This document shows positions 1-8,743 of a stretch of DNA of 64,000 bases, one piece after another. This stretch comes from Bradyrhizobium manausense (GTDB taxonomy: Bacteria > Pseudomonadota > Alphaproteobacteria > Rhizobiales > Xanthobacteraceae), in contig NZ_JAFCLG010000001.1 in NCBI RefSeq assembly GCF_018129685.1, positions 186,001 through 250,000 of the forward strand, given 5' to 3'. The number at the start of each line of letters is the position of its first letter. The first letter of the stretch is position 1. The position numbers and the translations under genes are program-made. A model generated the notes under the pieces. The model did not search any database and was not told where the DNA came from. It saw only the letters and a program-made list of their open reading frames with translations.

Positions 1-372
1 TGCGAGATCGGTGACGCCGTCTATATCGGCGGCCTGTCCGCGGTGCACCAGTTCACGCGCATCGGCTCCTATGTGATGGTCGGCGGCCTCTCGGGCGTGC
101 GCGACGACATCATTCCGTATGGGCTCGCCAACGGCCAATATGCGGTGCTGGAGAGCCTCAACCTGATCGGCATGAAGCGCCGCAAGTTCACCAAGCAGCG
201 GCTTGCGACCGTGCGTGCGTTCTACCAGAAGCTCTTCCATGGCTCCGGCACCTTCGCCGAGCGGCTGGAATCGGTACGGCCGCTCGCAAGCGAAGATCCC
301 GCGATCGCCGAAATCCTCGGCTTCATCGGCAAGGGCAAGCGCCCGCTCTGTCTTCCGACCATCGAGAAGTGA
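1..372 (+). CDS. lpxA: Acyl-ACP--UDP-N-acetylglucosamine O-acyltransferase (3' part only)
   Basis: LpxA catalyses the first step of lipid A synthesis, transferring a 3-hydroxyacyl chain from ACP to UDP-GlcNAc in the cytoplasm. The window opens inside the gene: the frame is open from base 1, 123 codons are visible, and the stop is at 370-372. The visible part holds the end of the left-handed beta-helix (IGDAVYIGGLSAVHQFTRIG, with the VHQF motif) and the helical C-terminal domain around NLIGMKRRKF. The 5' half lies outside the window. lpxI starts 7 bp downstream and lpxB follows with an overlap, so this is a lipid A operon. Function is from family knowledge; the match is clear. Confidence 0.95.
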   Translation, partial: CEIGDAVYIGGLSAVHQFTRIGSYVMVGGLSGVRDDIIPYGLANGQYAVLESLNLIGMKRRKFTKQRLATVRAFYQKLFHGSGTFAERLESVRPLASEDPAIAEILGFIGKGKRPLCLPTIEK

Positions 373-379
373 TGCTGCG

Positions 380-1249
380 ATGGCCGCGGACATGACATCG
401 GCGGCTCCTGCGATCTCATCACCGGTCGGCGTTGTTGCCGGCGGCGGCGCCATGCCGTTTGCGGTGGCCGACTCGCTCGCCGCGCGCGGCATCACACCGG
501 TGTTGTTTCCACTGCGCGGCGCGTGCGATCCGGTGCAGGTCGAGCAATTCCGTCACCGCTGGATCTCGGTCGGTCAGCTCGGCCGGGCCATGCGGCTGTT
601 CCGCGAAGAAGGCTGCCGCGATTTGATCTTCATCGGCACGCTGGTGCGGCCGTCGCTGACGGAGATCCGGTTCGATTTCACAACGCTGCGGCTGCTGGGC
701 AACGTCATCCGCGCCTTCCGCGGCGGCGACGATCATCTGTTGTCGGGTGTCGGGCGCATTCTCGAGGAAGGCGGCTTTCGCATGGTCGGCATCAAGGATG
801 TCGCGCCCGACCTCCTGATGCCCGAGGGCTGCATCACCCGCGCCTGGCCGGCCGACAATGCCAAGGGCGACATCGAGCGCGGGCGCGCGGTGCTGACCGC
901 GCTCGGGCCGTTCGACATCGGCCAGGCCGCCGTGGTGATCGACGGCCATGTGGTGGCGGTCGAGGACATCGAGGGCACCGATGCGCTGCTGGCGCGCGTC
1001 GCGCGCTTGCGCGAGGAGGGCCGCATCCGCGCGGCCACGGGGCGCGGTGTGCTGGTGAAAGCACCGAAAAGCGGCCAGGATCTGCGCTTCGATCTGCCGA
1101 CGATCGGCGCGCGCACGATCGAGGGCGTCGCCAAGGCGGGTCTTGCCGGCGTTGCCGTCATCGCCGGCAACACCATCGCGGCCGAGCCGCAGGCGATGAT
1201 CGCGCGCGCCGATGCAAAATATCTCTTCATCATCGGCTTGCCGGCATGA
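380..1249 (+). CDS. lpxI: UDP-2,3-diacylglucosamine diphosphatase LpxI (DUF1009 family)
   Basis: LpxI hydrolyses UDP-2,3-diacylglucosamine to lipid X and UMP, replacing LpxH in many Alphaproteobacteria. The 289-residue protein has the family's N-terminal part (VGVVAGGGAMPFAVADS, a glycine-rich start) and C-terminal part (VLVKAPKSGQDLRFDLPTIG, then AGVAVIAGNTI). The frame stays open upstream into lpxA, but the ATG at 380 is chosen because it follows the lpxA stop by 7 bp and gives the usual family length; an ATG at 392 is possible. The stop codon overlaps the lpxB start (ATGA), so the two genes are probably translationally coupled. Confidence 0.93.
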   Translation: MAADMTSAAPAISSPVGVVAGGGAMPFAVADSLAARGITPVLFPLRGACDPVQVEQFRHRWISVGQLGRAMRLFREEGCRDLIFIGTLVRPSLTEIRFDFTTLRLLGNVIRAFRGGDDHLLSGVGRILEEGGFRMVGIKDVAPDLLMPEGCITRAWPADNAKGDIERGRAVLTALGPFDIGQAAVVIDGHVVAVEDIEGTDALLARVARLREEGRIRAATGRGVLVKAPKSGQDLRFDLPTIGARTIEGVAKAGLAGVAVIAGNTIAAEPQAMIARADAKYLFIIGLPA

Positions 1250-2433
1250 TGCAGTCGCGCGATCCCATCAGGAAGATTTTCCTGATCGCCACGGAGGAAT
1301 CCGGCGATCGGCTCGGCTCGGCGCTGATGAAAGTGTTGCGCCAGCGCCTCGGCGACGGCGTGCAGTTCGAGGGCGTCGGCGGACGCACCATGGCGCGTGA
1401 GGGGCTCGAGACGTTGTTTCCGATCGAGGAACTGTCGATCGTCGGCCTTGCCGCGGTGGTGCAGCAGCTGCCGAAGATCCTGCGCCTGATCCGCGAGACC
1501 GCGGATGCCGCGACGGAGGCTGCGCCAGATGTGCTCGTCATCATCGACAGTCCCGATTTCACCCATCGCGTTGCGCGCCGTGTTCGCGCGAGGGATCCGG
1601 CGATCCCGGTCGTCGACTACGTCTCGCCCTCGGTCTGGGCCTGGCGGCCGGGCCGCGCGCGCGCGATGCTCGGCTATGTCGACCACGTGCTCGGCCTGCT
1701 GCCCTTCGAGCCGGAGGAATATCGCAAGCTTGGCGGGCCGCCTTGCAGCTATGTCGGTCATCCCCTGATCGAACAATTGCCCTCGCTGCGGCCGAACGCC
1801 GAGGAACAGAAGCGCCGTACCGGCGAGCCGCCGGTGCTGCTGGTGCTGCCGGGCAGCCGCCGCAGCGAGATCCGGCATCATCTCGACGTGTTCGGTGCGG
1901 CGCTTGGCCGTTTGCAGGGGCAGGGCGTCGCATTCGAATTGATGCTGCCGACCATGCCGCATCTCGAAGCCACCGTTCGCGCCGGCATCGCAAGCTGGCC
2001 GGTCGAGCCGCAGATCATGGTCGGCGAAACCGAGAAGCGCGCCGCATTCAGGATCGCGCGCGCGGCGCTGGCAAAGTCAGGCACGGTGACGCTGGAGCTG
2101 GCACTGTCGGGCATTCCGATGGTGACGGCCTATCGTGTCGGCGCGATGGAGGCCTTCATCCTGCGCCGCGCGATCCAGGTGTCTTCGGTCATCCTCGCCA
2201 ATCTCGTGATTGGCAAGGAGGTGATTCCTGAATTCTTGCAGGAAGACTGCACGCCGGAGAAGCTCGCGAGCGCCCTGTCCGAGGTGCTGAGGGATTCACC
2301 GATGCGCACGCAACAGGTCGAAGCCTTTGCCCAGCTCGACACCATCATGTCGACCGGCAATAAATCGCCAAGCGTGCTCGCCGCCGACGTCGTGCTTGCG
2401 ACGATGCGGAAGGGGCGAGCTAAAGCGCGATGA
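1246..2433 (+). CDS. lpxB: Lipid-A-disaccharide synthase
   Basis: LpxB joins lipid X to UDP-2,3-diacylglucosamine to make the lipid A disaccharide. The 395-residue product is of normal length, with the N-terminal motif ATEESGDRLGSALM, the central PSVWAWRPGRA motif, and the C-terminal nucleotide-binding part (LVLPGSRRSEI, then KSGTVTLELALSGIPMV). The ATG at 1246 overlaps the lpxI stop; a second ATG follows directly at 1249 in another frame. The last four codons, including the TGA stop, lie inside one arm of a palindromic repeat (2421-2518), so the C-terminal residues KAR are encoded by the repeat. Confidence 0.95.
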   Translation: MMQSRDPIRKIFLIATEESGDRLGSALMKVLRQRLGDGVQFEGVGGRTMAREGLETLFPIEELSIVGLAAVVQQLPKILRLIRETADAATEAAPDVLVIIDSPDFTHRVARRVRARDPAIPVVDYVSPSVWAWRPGRARAMLGYVDHVLGLLPFEPEEYRKLGGPPCSYVGHPLIEQLPSLRPNAEEQKRRTGEPPVLLVLPGSRRSEIRHHLDVFGAALGRLQGQGVAFELMLPTMPHLEATVRAGIASWPVEPQIMVGETEKRAAFRIARAALAKSGTVTLELALSGIPMVTAYRVGAMEAFILRRAIQVSSVILANLVIGKEVIPEFLQEDCTPEKLASALSEVLRDSPMRTQQVEAFAQLDTIMSTGNKSPSVLAADVVLATMRKGRAKAR

Positions 2434-2518
2434 GATTTGGATGAATCGTCATCGCGCTTTAGATTGTTGTTTACGTATGATCTTTCCGGAAAACCGCTTC
2501 GCATTTTTCCGGATCATG
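2421..2518. repeat. Two-hairpin palindromic intergenic repeat of Rhizobiales type
   Basis: Two inverted repeats lie side by side. The first has perfect 13-bp arms TAAAGCGCGATGA (2421-2433) and TCATCGCGCTTTA (2449-2461), with an inner GATT/AATC pair. The second pairs TGATC..CCGGAAAA with TTTTCCGGATCA around a CCGCTTCGC loop (2478-2516), with a 3-nt bulge. I recognise the second part as a sequence scattered in many copies in Rhizobiales genomes; the copy number here cannot be checked. It separates convergent lpxB and the SDR gene and may act in termination of both. Confidence 0.8.
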
Positions 2519-2521
2519 CTT

Positions 2522-3289
2522 TTAGGCCAGCCCGCCGTCGACCCGGAAACACTGGCAGGTGATGCGCTGGCTCGCGTCGGAGGCGAGGTAAACCGCCATG
2601 TTGGCGATATCCTCGGGCGTCACCGCATCGGGAATGGCCTGGCGGCTGCGCATCTCGCTGATGACCTGCTCGTCTGGGTACCACAGACGGCGCTGCCGTT
2701 CGGTGATCACCATCCCCGGTGCAATCGCGTTGACGCGGATCCGGTCCGGGCCGAACTTGCGGCCGAGCGAATTGGTGAAGCCGACGATGGCTGCCTTGGC
2801 GCCGGCATAGACCGGCAGCCCGGGCGCACCGCGCATCCAGGCGATCGAGGACATGTTGATGATCGAGCCGCCGCCGCGCGCCTGCATCTGCGGCACCACG
2901 GTCTGTGCGGCAAAGAAGACGTGCTTGAAATTGACGCCGATCATCCAGTCGAACTCGGCCGGAGTGACGTCAGCCAGCACCTGGCGCTGGTCATTGGCGG
3001 CGTTGTTGACGAGAACCGCGGCATCGCCGAGCGATGCGTGCACCTTAGACAGCGCGGCGCGCAGGGCGTCGATATCCATGAGGTCGCAGGGCACGAACAG
3101 CGGGGCCGTGCCGGAGCTCTTCGCCACCTCCTGGGCGAGCGCCTCGCCCGCCTGCGTGTCGAGGTCGAGGAAGGCGACGCGAGAGCGCTGAGCAGCAAAC
3201 GCGCGGACAAAGGCGGCGCCGATGCCGCTGGCGCCTCCGGTGATCACCACCACGCGATTGGCGAGGTCGGCATAGGTCGTCTGGGTCAT
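2522..3289 (-). CDS. SDR-family sugar dehydrogenase (xylose/arabinose dehydrogenase-like)
   Basis: A 255-residue classical short-chain dehydrogenase. It shows the NAD(P) motif TGGASGIG (residues 17-24), NNAAND (95-100) in place of NNAG, a serine pair near 147-148, and the catalytic Tyr161 and Lys165 in YAGAK. The stretch NNAANDQRQVLADVT resembles Caulobacter-type D-xylose 1-dehydrogenase, which oxidises aldoses to lactones. It is the last gene of the sugar ABC operon; its ATG overlaps the ATPase stop by 4 bp (3286-3289), implying coupling. Oxidation of the imported sugar is inferred from this context. The substrate cannot be named from sequence. Confidence 0.85.
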   Translation of the reverse strand: MTQTTYADLANRVVVITGGASGIGAAFVRAFAAQRSRVAFLDLDTQAGEALAQEVAKSSGTAPLFVPCDLMDIDALRAALSKVHASLGDAAVLVNNAANDQRQVLADVTPAEFDWMIGVNFKHVFFAAQTVVPQMQARGGGSIINMSSIAWMRGAPGLPVYAGAKAAIVGFTNSLGRKFGPDRIRVNAIAPGMVITERQRRLWYPDEQVISEMRSRQAIPDAVTPEDIANMAVYLASDASQRITCQCFRVDGGLA

Positions 3290-4401
3290 GCGATCAGTCG
3301 CTCCGTCTCGGGGTCGAACAGGCAAATGCGGCGGGTATCGAGGGCAAAGGAGGCGGTAGAGCCCGGCGCCGGGCGGATGTCCGGCGAGACGCGCGCCTGC
3401 GCCGGCTCGCCGCCAAGCCGCAGCAGGACGATGGTCTCCGCGCCCGTGGGCTCGACGAGCTCGACGGGTGCGGTCACGATCACCGGAGGGCCCACGGCAC
3501 CGGAGAACACGCGGTCGCCCTCGGCGATGCATTCGGGCCTGATCCCGAGCACGACCTCGCGGCCGACATAGGACGTCGCGGCCTCGTAGCCTTGCAGGCG
3601 GAGGCGGACTTCGTCCGGCCGGCCTGCGCCGATCACCACCACAGGACCGCCGGTATCGGCCTCGAGCCGGGCCGTCATCGTGTTCATCGGCGGAGATCCC
3701 ATGAAACGGGCGACGAACAGGTTGGCGGGATAGCGATAGACCGTATCGGGGTCGGCGAATTGCTGCACCACGCCACGATGCATCACCGCGATGCGGGTCG
3801 CCATCGTCATCGCCTCGATCTGATCGTGGGTGACGTAGATGATGGTGGCACCAATCCGCTGGTGCAGCCGCTTGATCTCCATCCGCATTTCGACGCGCAG
3901 CTTGGCATCGAGATTGGACAGTGGCTCGTCGAAAAGGAAGAGCAGGGGATCGCGCACCAGGGCGCGTCCCATCGCAACGCGCTGGCGCTGGCCGCCAGAG
4001 AGCTGCGACGGCTTGCGGGCGAGCAGCGGCTCGATCTGGAGCAGCCTGGCGACGTTCGCCAGCGCCTTCTCCTGCTCGGCCTTGGCGACGCCCCGGCATT
4101 CCATGCCGAAAGTGATGTTCTGGCGCACCGTCATCGACGGATAGAGCGCGTAGGACTGGAACACCATGGCGATGTCGCGGTCCTTGGGCGGTACGTCGTT
4201 GACCACGCGCCCGCCGATCTCGATCGATCCGTCGCTGGCGCGATCGAGCCCGGCGATGATGTTGAGCAGCGTGGACTTGCCGCAGCCGGAGGGACCGACC
4301 AGCACCGTGAATTCGCCGCTCTCGATGTCGAGGTCGATGCCCTTGAGCACCTCCAGATTGGCGAAGCGCTTGGACAGGGCGCGAATGCTCAGTGCGGCCA
4401 T
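3286..4401 (-). CDS. Sugar ABC transporter ATP-binding protein (MalK/UgpC type)
   Basis: A 371-residue ABC ATPase that powers import by the two permeases encoded just upstream. It has Walker A GPSGCGKST (36-44), Q-loop FQSYALYP, signature LSGGQ (134-138), Walker B LLFLFDEP (153-160) and the H-loop histidine in YVTHDQ (about 192). Beyond residue 240 is a TOBE/MalK-type regulatory extension. This arrangement marks the CUT1 class of carbohydrate importers. It lies 10 bp downstream of the second permease gene and overlaps the SDR gene by 4 bp. Confidence 0.93.
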   Translation of the reverse strand: MAALSIRALSKRFANLEVLKGIDLDIESGEFTVLVGPSGCGKSTLLNIIAGLDRASDGSIEIGGRVVNDVPPKDRDIAMVFQSYALYPSMTVRQNITFGMECRGVAKAEQEKALANVARLLQIEPLLARKPSQLSGGQRQRVAMGRALVRDPLLFLFDEPLSNLDAKLRVEMRMEIKRLHQRIGATIIYVTHDQIEAMTMATRIAVMHRGVVQQFADPDTVYRYPANLFVARFMGSPPMNTMTARLEADTGGPVVVIGAGRPDEVRLRLQGYEAATSYVGREVVLGIRPECIAEGDRVFSGAVGPPVIVTAPVELVEPTGAETIVLLRLGGEPAQARVSPDIRPAPGSTASFALDTRRICLFDPETERLIA

Positions 4402-4411
4402 GACACATCCA

Positions 4412-5269
4412 TCATTTCACGGCCCCGGCAGTGAGGCCGCGCACAAAATACCTGCCGCCGAACAGATAGATCAGCAAAGTGGGCAGGGCTGCGATGATCA
4501 CCGCCGCGCTCTGCACGCCATGTTGCGGGATATCTGCGACCGCTGCAGACAGCGCGATGAGCGCGGCCGTCACGGGCTGCTGCTGGCCGGTCGTGAAGGT
4601 CACGCCATAGAGGAACTCGTTCCAGATATGGGTGAACTGCCAGATCACGGTGACGATCAGGATGGGGGCCGAAAGCGGCAGGATGATACGCCAGAAAATG
4701 CGGAAGAAGCCGGCGCCATCGATGCGCGCGGCCCGGATCAGCTCGTAGGGAATGGCGACATAATAGTTGCGGCAGAACAGCACTGTGAAGGAGAGGCCCT
4801 GGATCGTGTGAATCAGCACCAGACCCGACAGCGTGTTGATGAGCCCGATGTCGCGCAGCACGATGGTCCAGGGCAACAGGCGCATCTGCTGGGGCAGGAA
4901 GAGGCCGAGGGTGACGATGCCGTAGATCCAGTTGTCGCCGCGAAAACGCCAGAGCGACACGGCATAACCGGCGACGGCACCGAGCAGGGTCGAGAAGATC
5001 GTCGCCGGGATCGTGACGAGCGCGGAGTTCAGCATGTAAGGCCGGATGCCGGTGCAGGTCTCGGCGACGCAGAAACCGCTCCAGGCCAGGGCATAGTTGG
5101 CCCAGGCCCAGTGTTGCGGCCAGCCGATCATCGAACTCTGCGCGATTTCCTCATTGGTCCGGAGCGAGTTCAGCACCACGACGACCAGCGGCGCGAGGTA
5201 GGCGGCCGCGAACAATGTCACGGCGAGATAGATCAGAATGCGGCTTGGGACAAAGCTTCGCTCACGCAT
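4412..5269 (-). CDS. Sugar ABC transporter permease (MalG type)
   Basis: An inner-membrane permease of about 285 residues with six predicted hydrophobic segments, the first being IYLAVTLFAAAYLAPLVVVV. It carries the EAA loop that docks the ATPase (YELIRAARIDGAGFFRIFW). The start is taken at ATG 5269 (MRERSFVPSR), which overlaps the previous permease by 8 bp; an in-frame ATG at 5293 would add eight residues. Neither has a convincing Shine-Dalgarno sequence. It pairs with the 5262-6185 permease to form the CUT1 channel. Confidence 0.91.
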   Translation of the reverse strand: MRERSFVPSRILIYLAVTLFAAAYLAPLVVVVLNSLRTNEEIAQSSMIGWPQHWAWANYALAWSGFCVAETCTGIRPYMLNSALVTIPATIFSTLLGAVAGYAVSLWRFRGDNWIYGIVTLGLFLPQQMRLLPWTIVLRDIGLINTLSGLVLIHTIQGLSFTVLFCRNYYVAIPYELIRAARIDGAGFFRIFWRIILPLSAPILIVTVIWQFTHIWNEFLYGVTFTTGQQQPVTAALIALSAAVADIPQHGVQSAAVIIAALPTLLIYLFGGRYFVRGLTAGAVK

Positions 5270-6185
5270 GGGCAGCCTGCCGTCGCCGGACATAACGCCA
5301 AGCTGCGTAGGGCAGCAGCACCGCGAGAAGGATCAGCAACATGAGGACCGCCGCGGCGGCACCCCGGCCCAGCTGGCTGCGTTGGAACATCAAATCGTAA
5401 ACGACAAGCGCCGGCAGCTGGGTCGCGATTCCCGGCCCGCCATTGGTGAGCGCGCGGACGAGGTCGAACGCCGAGATCGCGAACTGCAGCTGGACAACGA
5501 CGACGGTGATGGTGATCGGCCAGAGCGTCGGCAGAATGACACGCGTATAGGTTCGGAACGGTCCTGCACCATCGATCTGCGCAGCCCTGACGATGTCGGT
5601 GTCGACGGAGCGCAGGCCAGCCAGGAACAGCGCCATTGCGAAGCCCGAGGATTGCCAGATCGCAGCGATCACGATCGTCCAGATCGCCATGTCGCGGTTG
5701 ACCAGCCAATCGAAGTGGAAGTTGGTCCAGCCGAGATCATGGACGAGCTTCTCGATCCCGATGCCGGGATTGAGCAGCCAGCTCCAGACCGTCCCGGTGA
5801 CGACGAACGATACCGCCAGCGGGTACAGGAAGATGGTCCGCAGCACGTTCTCGCCGCGAATGCGCTGATCGAGCAGGATCGCGAGCAGGAGGCCGGTGAC
5901 CAAGCTCAGCAGCACGAAAGCGATGCCGAACAGCAGCAGATTGTCGAAGGCGATCTGCCAGTTTCGCGACGCCAGGACGGCGTTGTAGTTGCGCAAACCC
6001 ACCCAGCCCGTAACGGGAACAAGGGTGGACGGCGTGAATGAAATCCAGATCGTCCAGATCGAAAACGAAATGAGGTGCGCTGCGGACAACAGCAGCGGCA
6101 CCCAGATCATCAGATATTCGGGCAGCCGGCGCACCATTTCGGTGGTCGCCGGCCGGCCCGTTGCTACCGCGGCGGCGTTGCTCAA
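5262..6185 (-). CDS. Sugar ABC transporter permease (MalF/UgpA type)
   Basis: A 307-residue inner-membrane permease with about six membrane segments, starting near residue 27 (LMIWVPLLLSAAHLISF). The EAA loop is at DIVRAAQIDGAGPFRTYTR. The start codon overlaps the stop of the binding-protein gene by 4 bp (6182-6185), and the gene overlaps the next permease, so binding protein, both permeases, ATPase and SDR form one compact operon. The last residues RYVRRRQAAHA are a positively charged cytoplasmic tail. Confidence 0.92.
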   Translation of the reverse strand: MSNAAAVATGRPATTEMVRRLPEYLMIWVPLLLSAAHLISFSIWTIWISFTPSTLVPVTGWVGLRNYNAVLASRNWQIAFDNLLLFGIAFVLLSLVTGLLLAILLDQRIRGENVLRTIFLYPLAVSFVVTGTVWSWLLNPGIGIEKLVHDLGWTNFHFDWLVNRDMAIWTIVIAAIWQSSGFAMALFLAGLRSVDTDIVRAAQIDGAGPFRTYTRVILPTLWPITITVVVVQLQFAISAFDLVRALTNGGPGIATQLPALVVYDLMFQRSQLGRGAAAAVLMLLILLAVLLPYAAWRYVRRRQAAHA

Positions 6186-7468
6186 CGCGAGCCCTCGACG
6201 GCCTCGGTGAGGCGGGTGACGGCCTCCTCCGGCTTGATCGTCTTGTTCTTGGCATATTCGGTGAACACGTCGATCATCGCAGCGGTCAGGCCGTTCTCCT
6301 GCGCCATGTTGTGGGCGAGGCTCAGGACAGCCTGATTGTTGCCCATGGCATTCTTCAGCGCGGCCGCGGTTGTCCGTTGACCATCCGACCAGCCCTCACC
6401 GGACAGGTCGACATCGGTGCGTACCGGGATCGATCCCGTGATTTGCGAATACATGGTCTGGATCGCCGGATCCATCACGAGCTGGGCCATCAACATCTGG
6501 CCGGCCTGCAGATCAGCCTCCTTGCGCTGCCAGAAGATGAAGGCGTCGGCATTGAGCAGGAACACCGGCTTGCCGTTATCACTGGGACCAGGCGCGATGA
6601 TGAAGTCGTCGAGCTTGAAGCCGGCGTTCTTCAGCACGCCCTGTGCCCAGCCGCCCATGATCAACATGCCCGAGTCGCCGTCGATGAAGCGCTTCAGATT
6701 GGTGGCATAGGGTTGGGCTCCGACATTGGGGTCCATCCACTCGGTGAGCTTGCGCATCTGCGCGAACGCAGCCTTGATCTCGGGAGCCTCCAGGGCCTTC
6801 TTGTCGAGATTCATGATGGCCGAGCGGTACACAGCGGGGCTGATGCCGGCGAGCGAGGCTTCGAATTTCTGCCCATCGTCGGCGCGGGTGCCGCCGTTGG
6901 CGACGGGAAAGGTCACCCCGTTCGCCTTCATCTTCTCGGCAAGAGCGTTGAAGTCGGCCCAGGTGACCGGCGGCTTGTCGGCCTTGGCCTTGTCCAGCGC
7001 GCGCTTGGAGAGGAACAGCATGTTGGTGCTGTAGATCTGCAGCGGCAGCGCAATCCACTTGCCCCCCGGCTTGTGCAATTTGGCAAGGTCGGGCGCGACG
7101 ACCTTCTCGTAGCCGGCCGCCGCGACCACGGCGTCGAGATCGACGGTCGGAGCAATCTTGGACCAGGCCGCAATCTCGGGGCCCTTGAGCTGAGAGCAGG
7201 CCGGCGGATCACCGGCGATGATCTGCGCACGCAGCTTGTTCATCATCTCGGTGGTGAAGCCCGGGACCGGCGAGTGCTGCCAGACGCCGCCCTTTTCTTC
7301 GAACTTCTTGCCGAGCGCCGTGATGGCGGCGCCATCGCTGCCTGCGGACCATTGCGAGATTGCGGTCAGGCGCGGCTTGACCGCGCCTTGCGCGCGGGCA
7401 AAGGCCGGCAGCGCAAGCGCGGCAGCAGATCCAGCGAGCAGACGACGCCTTGTTGTTGTGATCGGCAT
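6182..7468 (-). CDS. Sugar ABC transporter substrate-binding protein (extracellular family 1)
   Basis: A 428-residue periplasmic binding protein that delivers the sugar to the permease. The N-terminus TTRRRLLAGSAAALALPAFARAQ is a signal peptide with an RRR motif compatible with Tat export and an ARA cleavage site near residue 26. The body resembles binding proteins of GtsA/glucose-mannose type (MGGWAQGVLKNAG, then a long C-terminal lobe). A GGGAGA Shine-Dalgarno sequence precedes the ATG at 7468. The ROK regulator gene ends 86 bp upstream on the same strand, so transcription may start at either gene. Glucose or mannose as ligand is only a guess from family resemblance. Confidence 0.9.
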   Translation of the reverse strand: MPITTTRRRLLAGSAAALALPAFARAQGAVKPRLTAISQWSAGSDGAAITALGKKFEEKGGVWQHSPVPGFTTEMMNKLRAQIIAGDPPACSQLKGPEIAAWSKIAPTVDLDAVVAAAGYEKVVAPDLAKLHKPGGKWIALPLQIYSTNMLFLSKRALDKAKADKPPVTWADFNALAEKMKANGVTFPVANGGTRADDGQKFEASLAGISPAVYRSAIMNLDKKALEAPEIKAAFAQMRKLTEWMDPNVGAQPYATNLKRFIDGDSGMLIMGGWAQGVLKNAGFKLDDFIIAPGPSDNGKPVFLLNADAFIFWQRKEADLQAGQMLMAQLVMDPAIQTMYSQITGSIPVRTDVDLSGEGWSDGQRTTAAALKNAMGNNQAVLSLAHNMAQENGLTAAMIDVFTEYAKNKTIKPEEAVTRLTEAVEGSR

Positions 7469-7554
7469 GGCAAGTTTCTCCCGGTTGTGAGGTTCTTTGC
7501 GCTGTTTTGGCGCTGTTGTTGGCGTGCGCGAGCCGCACGCGGCCTAGCTCATGG

Positions 7555-8727
7555 TCAGGCGGCCTCCGTCGAGGCGGCGGGCATGCCGCCGGATCTCGCA
7601 AGGCAGAAGGCGGCAAAGGCCAACGCCGCCTGGGGATCATTGCCGGTCGATGGGGGCACGAAGGCGAGCGACACCTGCGCCAGTTTCCGGCCGCCGAGCA
7701 GGCAGGAGTCGATCCCGTCGATAACAGCCCTTCGTTCCTCTTCGGCGAGCAGCGATGGCCAGCCGCTGACGACAACGCCGCGGCATGGCTTCACGTTCAA
7801 GGTGTTGCCGATCGCAAGGCCCAGCCGGAACAGGCGATGGTGCAACTCCTGGCGCACCCGCGCGGTGAGGGGAATCGTCGTCACCCATTCACTGCCGAGC
7901 TGGAGCAATTCCGCTTCGGTTATGCGCAGCAGTTCGGCCAGCGCGGGCAGCGACGTGTAGGCCTCGACGCAGCCGTGATGTCCGCAGCGGCAACGCGGTC
8001 CATCGGTTCCGAACACCATGTGGCCGAGTTCGACCGGCTCGAGCGCGTCGTCCTCGCTCGGATCGTCCACCCAGGCACCGGCAACGCCCTGGCCGACGAA
8101 CACGAACAGGTGTGGATCGCTGAACGGATAGCTGTCCGTGCGGCAACGTTGAAACGAGGCGTGCGCAACCACCGAATTGGTGAAGGTCACAGGAACGCCC
8201 GCGAACATCTCGCCGAACATGCCGCCGATCTGTCCGATGTCGCAGGGGATGATGGGATTGCCGAACTCACTCAGGCGACCAAGGCCCGGAATACTGACAC
8301 CAACCTGTGCGAGCCTGATGCGCTGGCGCCGCGTCCAGTCGCGCAGCAAATTCAACGCTTCGCCGAACACCTGGCCGACGGTCTCGACGCTCGGCTTTCT
8401 CGGCAGCGGCACACGCTCGGTGTATTGCAGCGCGCCCGACAAACTGCCAACGCCGACGCTGAGCCATTGTCCGGTCAGTTCGAGGGCCCCAAGCGTCACC
8501 GCGGGATCGAGCGATACCAGACCCGTCGGGCCGCCGACATAAGGGGCAGGGCGCCTGACTTCCTCGATCAGGCCTTCGGCCTTCAGGTCAAACAAAATGC
8601 GCGACAGGCTCGCCTCGGACAGGCGCACGGCTTTCGCCAGCGGCGGCCGGAACGAGCCGCCGGACTGCAGCAAATGGGTCAAAATGGCAGCGCGTGTCTG
8701 CCGCCGACTTCTCGGCTGCTCCGGCAT
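7555..8727 (-). CDS. ROK-family transcriptional regulator of the sugar operon
   Basis: A 390-residue protein with an N-terminal winged helix-turn-helix (about 13-57, TRAAILTHLLQSGGSFRPPL) and a ROK sugar-binding domain. The ROK zinc motif is present as GH..CRCGHHGC (His236, Cys246, Cys248, Cys253). Where ROK kinases have an Asp in the NDAN motif, this protein has TNSVVA (about 183-188), so it should bind sugar without phosphorylating it, like XylR/NagC regulators. It sits upstream of the transporter operon on the same strand. A perfect palindrome at 8744-8766, 17 bp before the start, is its probable operator and suggests autoregulation. Confidence 0.9.
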   Translation of the reverse strand: MPEQPRSRRQTRAAILTHLLQSGGSFRPPLAKAVRLSEASLSRILFDLKAEGLIEEVRRPAPYVGGPTGLVSLDPAVTLGALELTGQWLSVGVGSLSGALQYTERVPLPRKPSVETVGQVFGEALNLLRDWTRRQRIRLAQVGVSIPGLGRLSEFGNPIIPCDIGQIGGMFGEMFAGVPVTFTNSVVAHASFQRCRTDSYPFSDPHLFVFVGQGVAGAWVDDPSEDDALEPVELGHMVFGTDGPRCRCGHHGCVEAYTSLPALAELLRITEAELLQLGSEWVTTIPLTARVRQELHHRLFRLGLAIGNTLNVKPCRGVVVSGWPSLLAEEERRAVIDGIDSCLLGGRKLAQVSLAFVPPSTGNDPQAALAFAAFCLARSGGMPAASTEAA

Positions 8728-8743
8728 CTCCGTCCCCGGTCGT

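Noticed and set aside
2327..3571. A 414-codon plus-strand frame across the lpxB end, the repeat and the SDR gene
   Set aside because: Runs through an intergenic repeat and opposite to two well-supported genes; no ribosome site.
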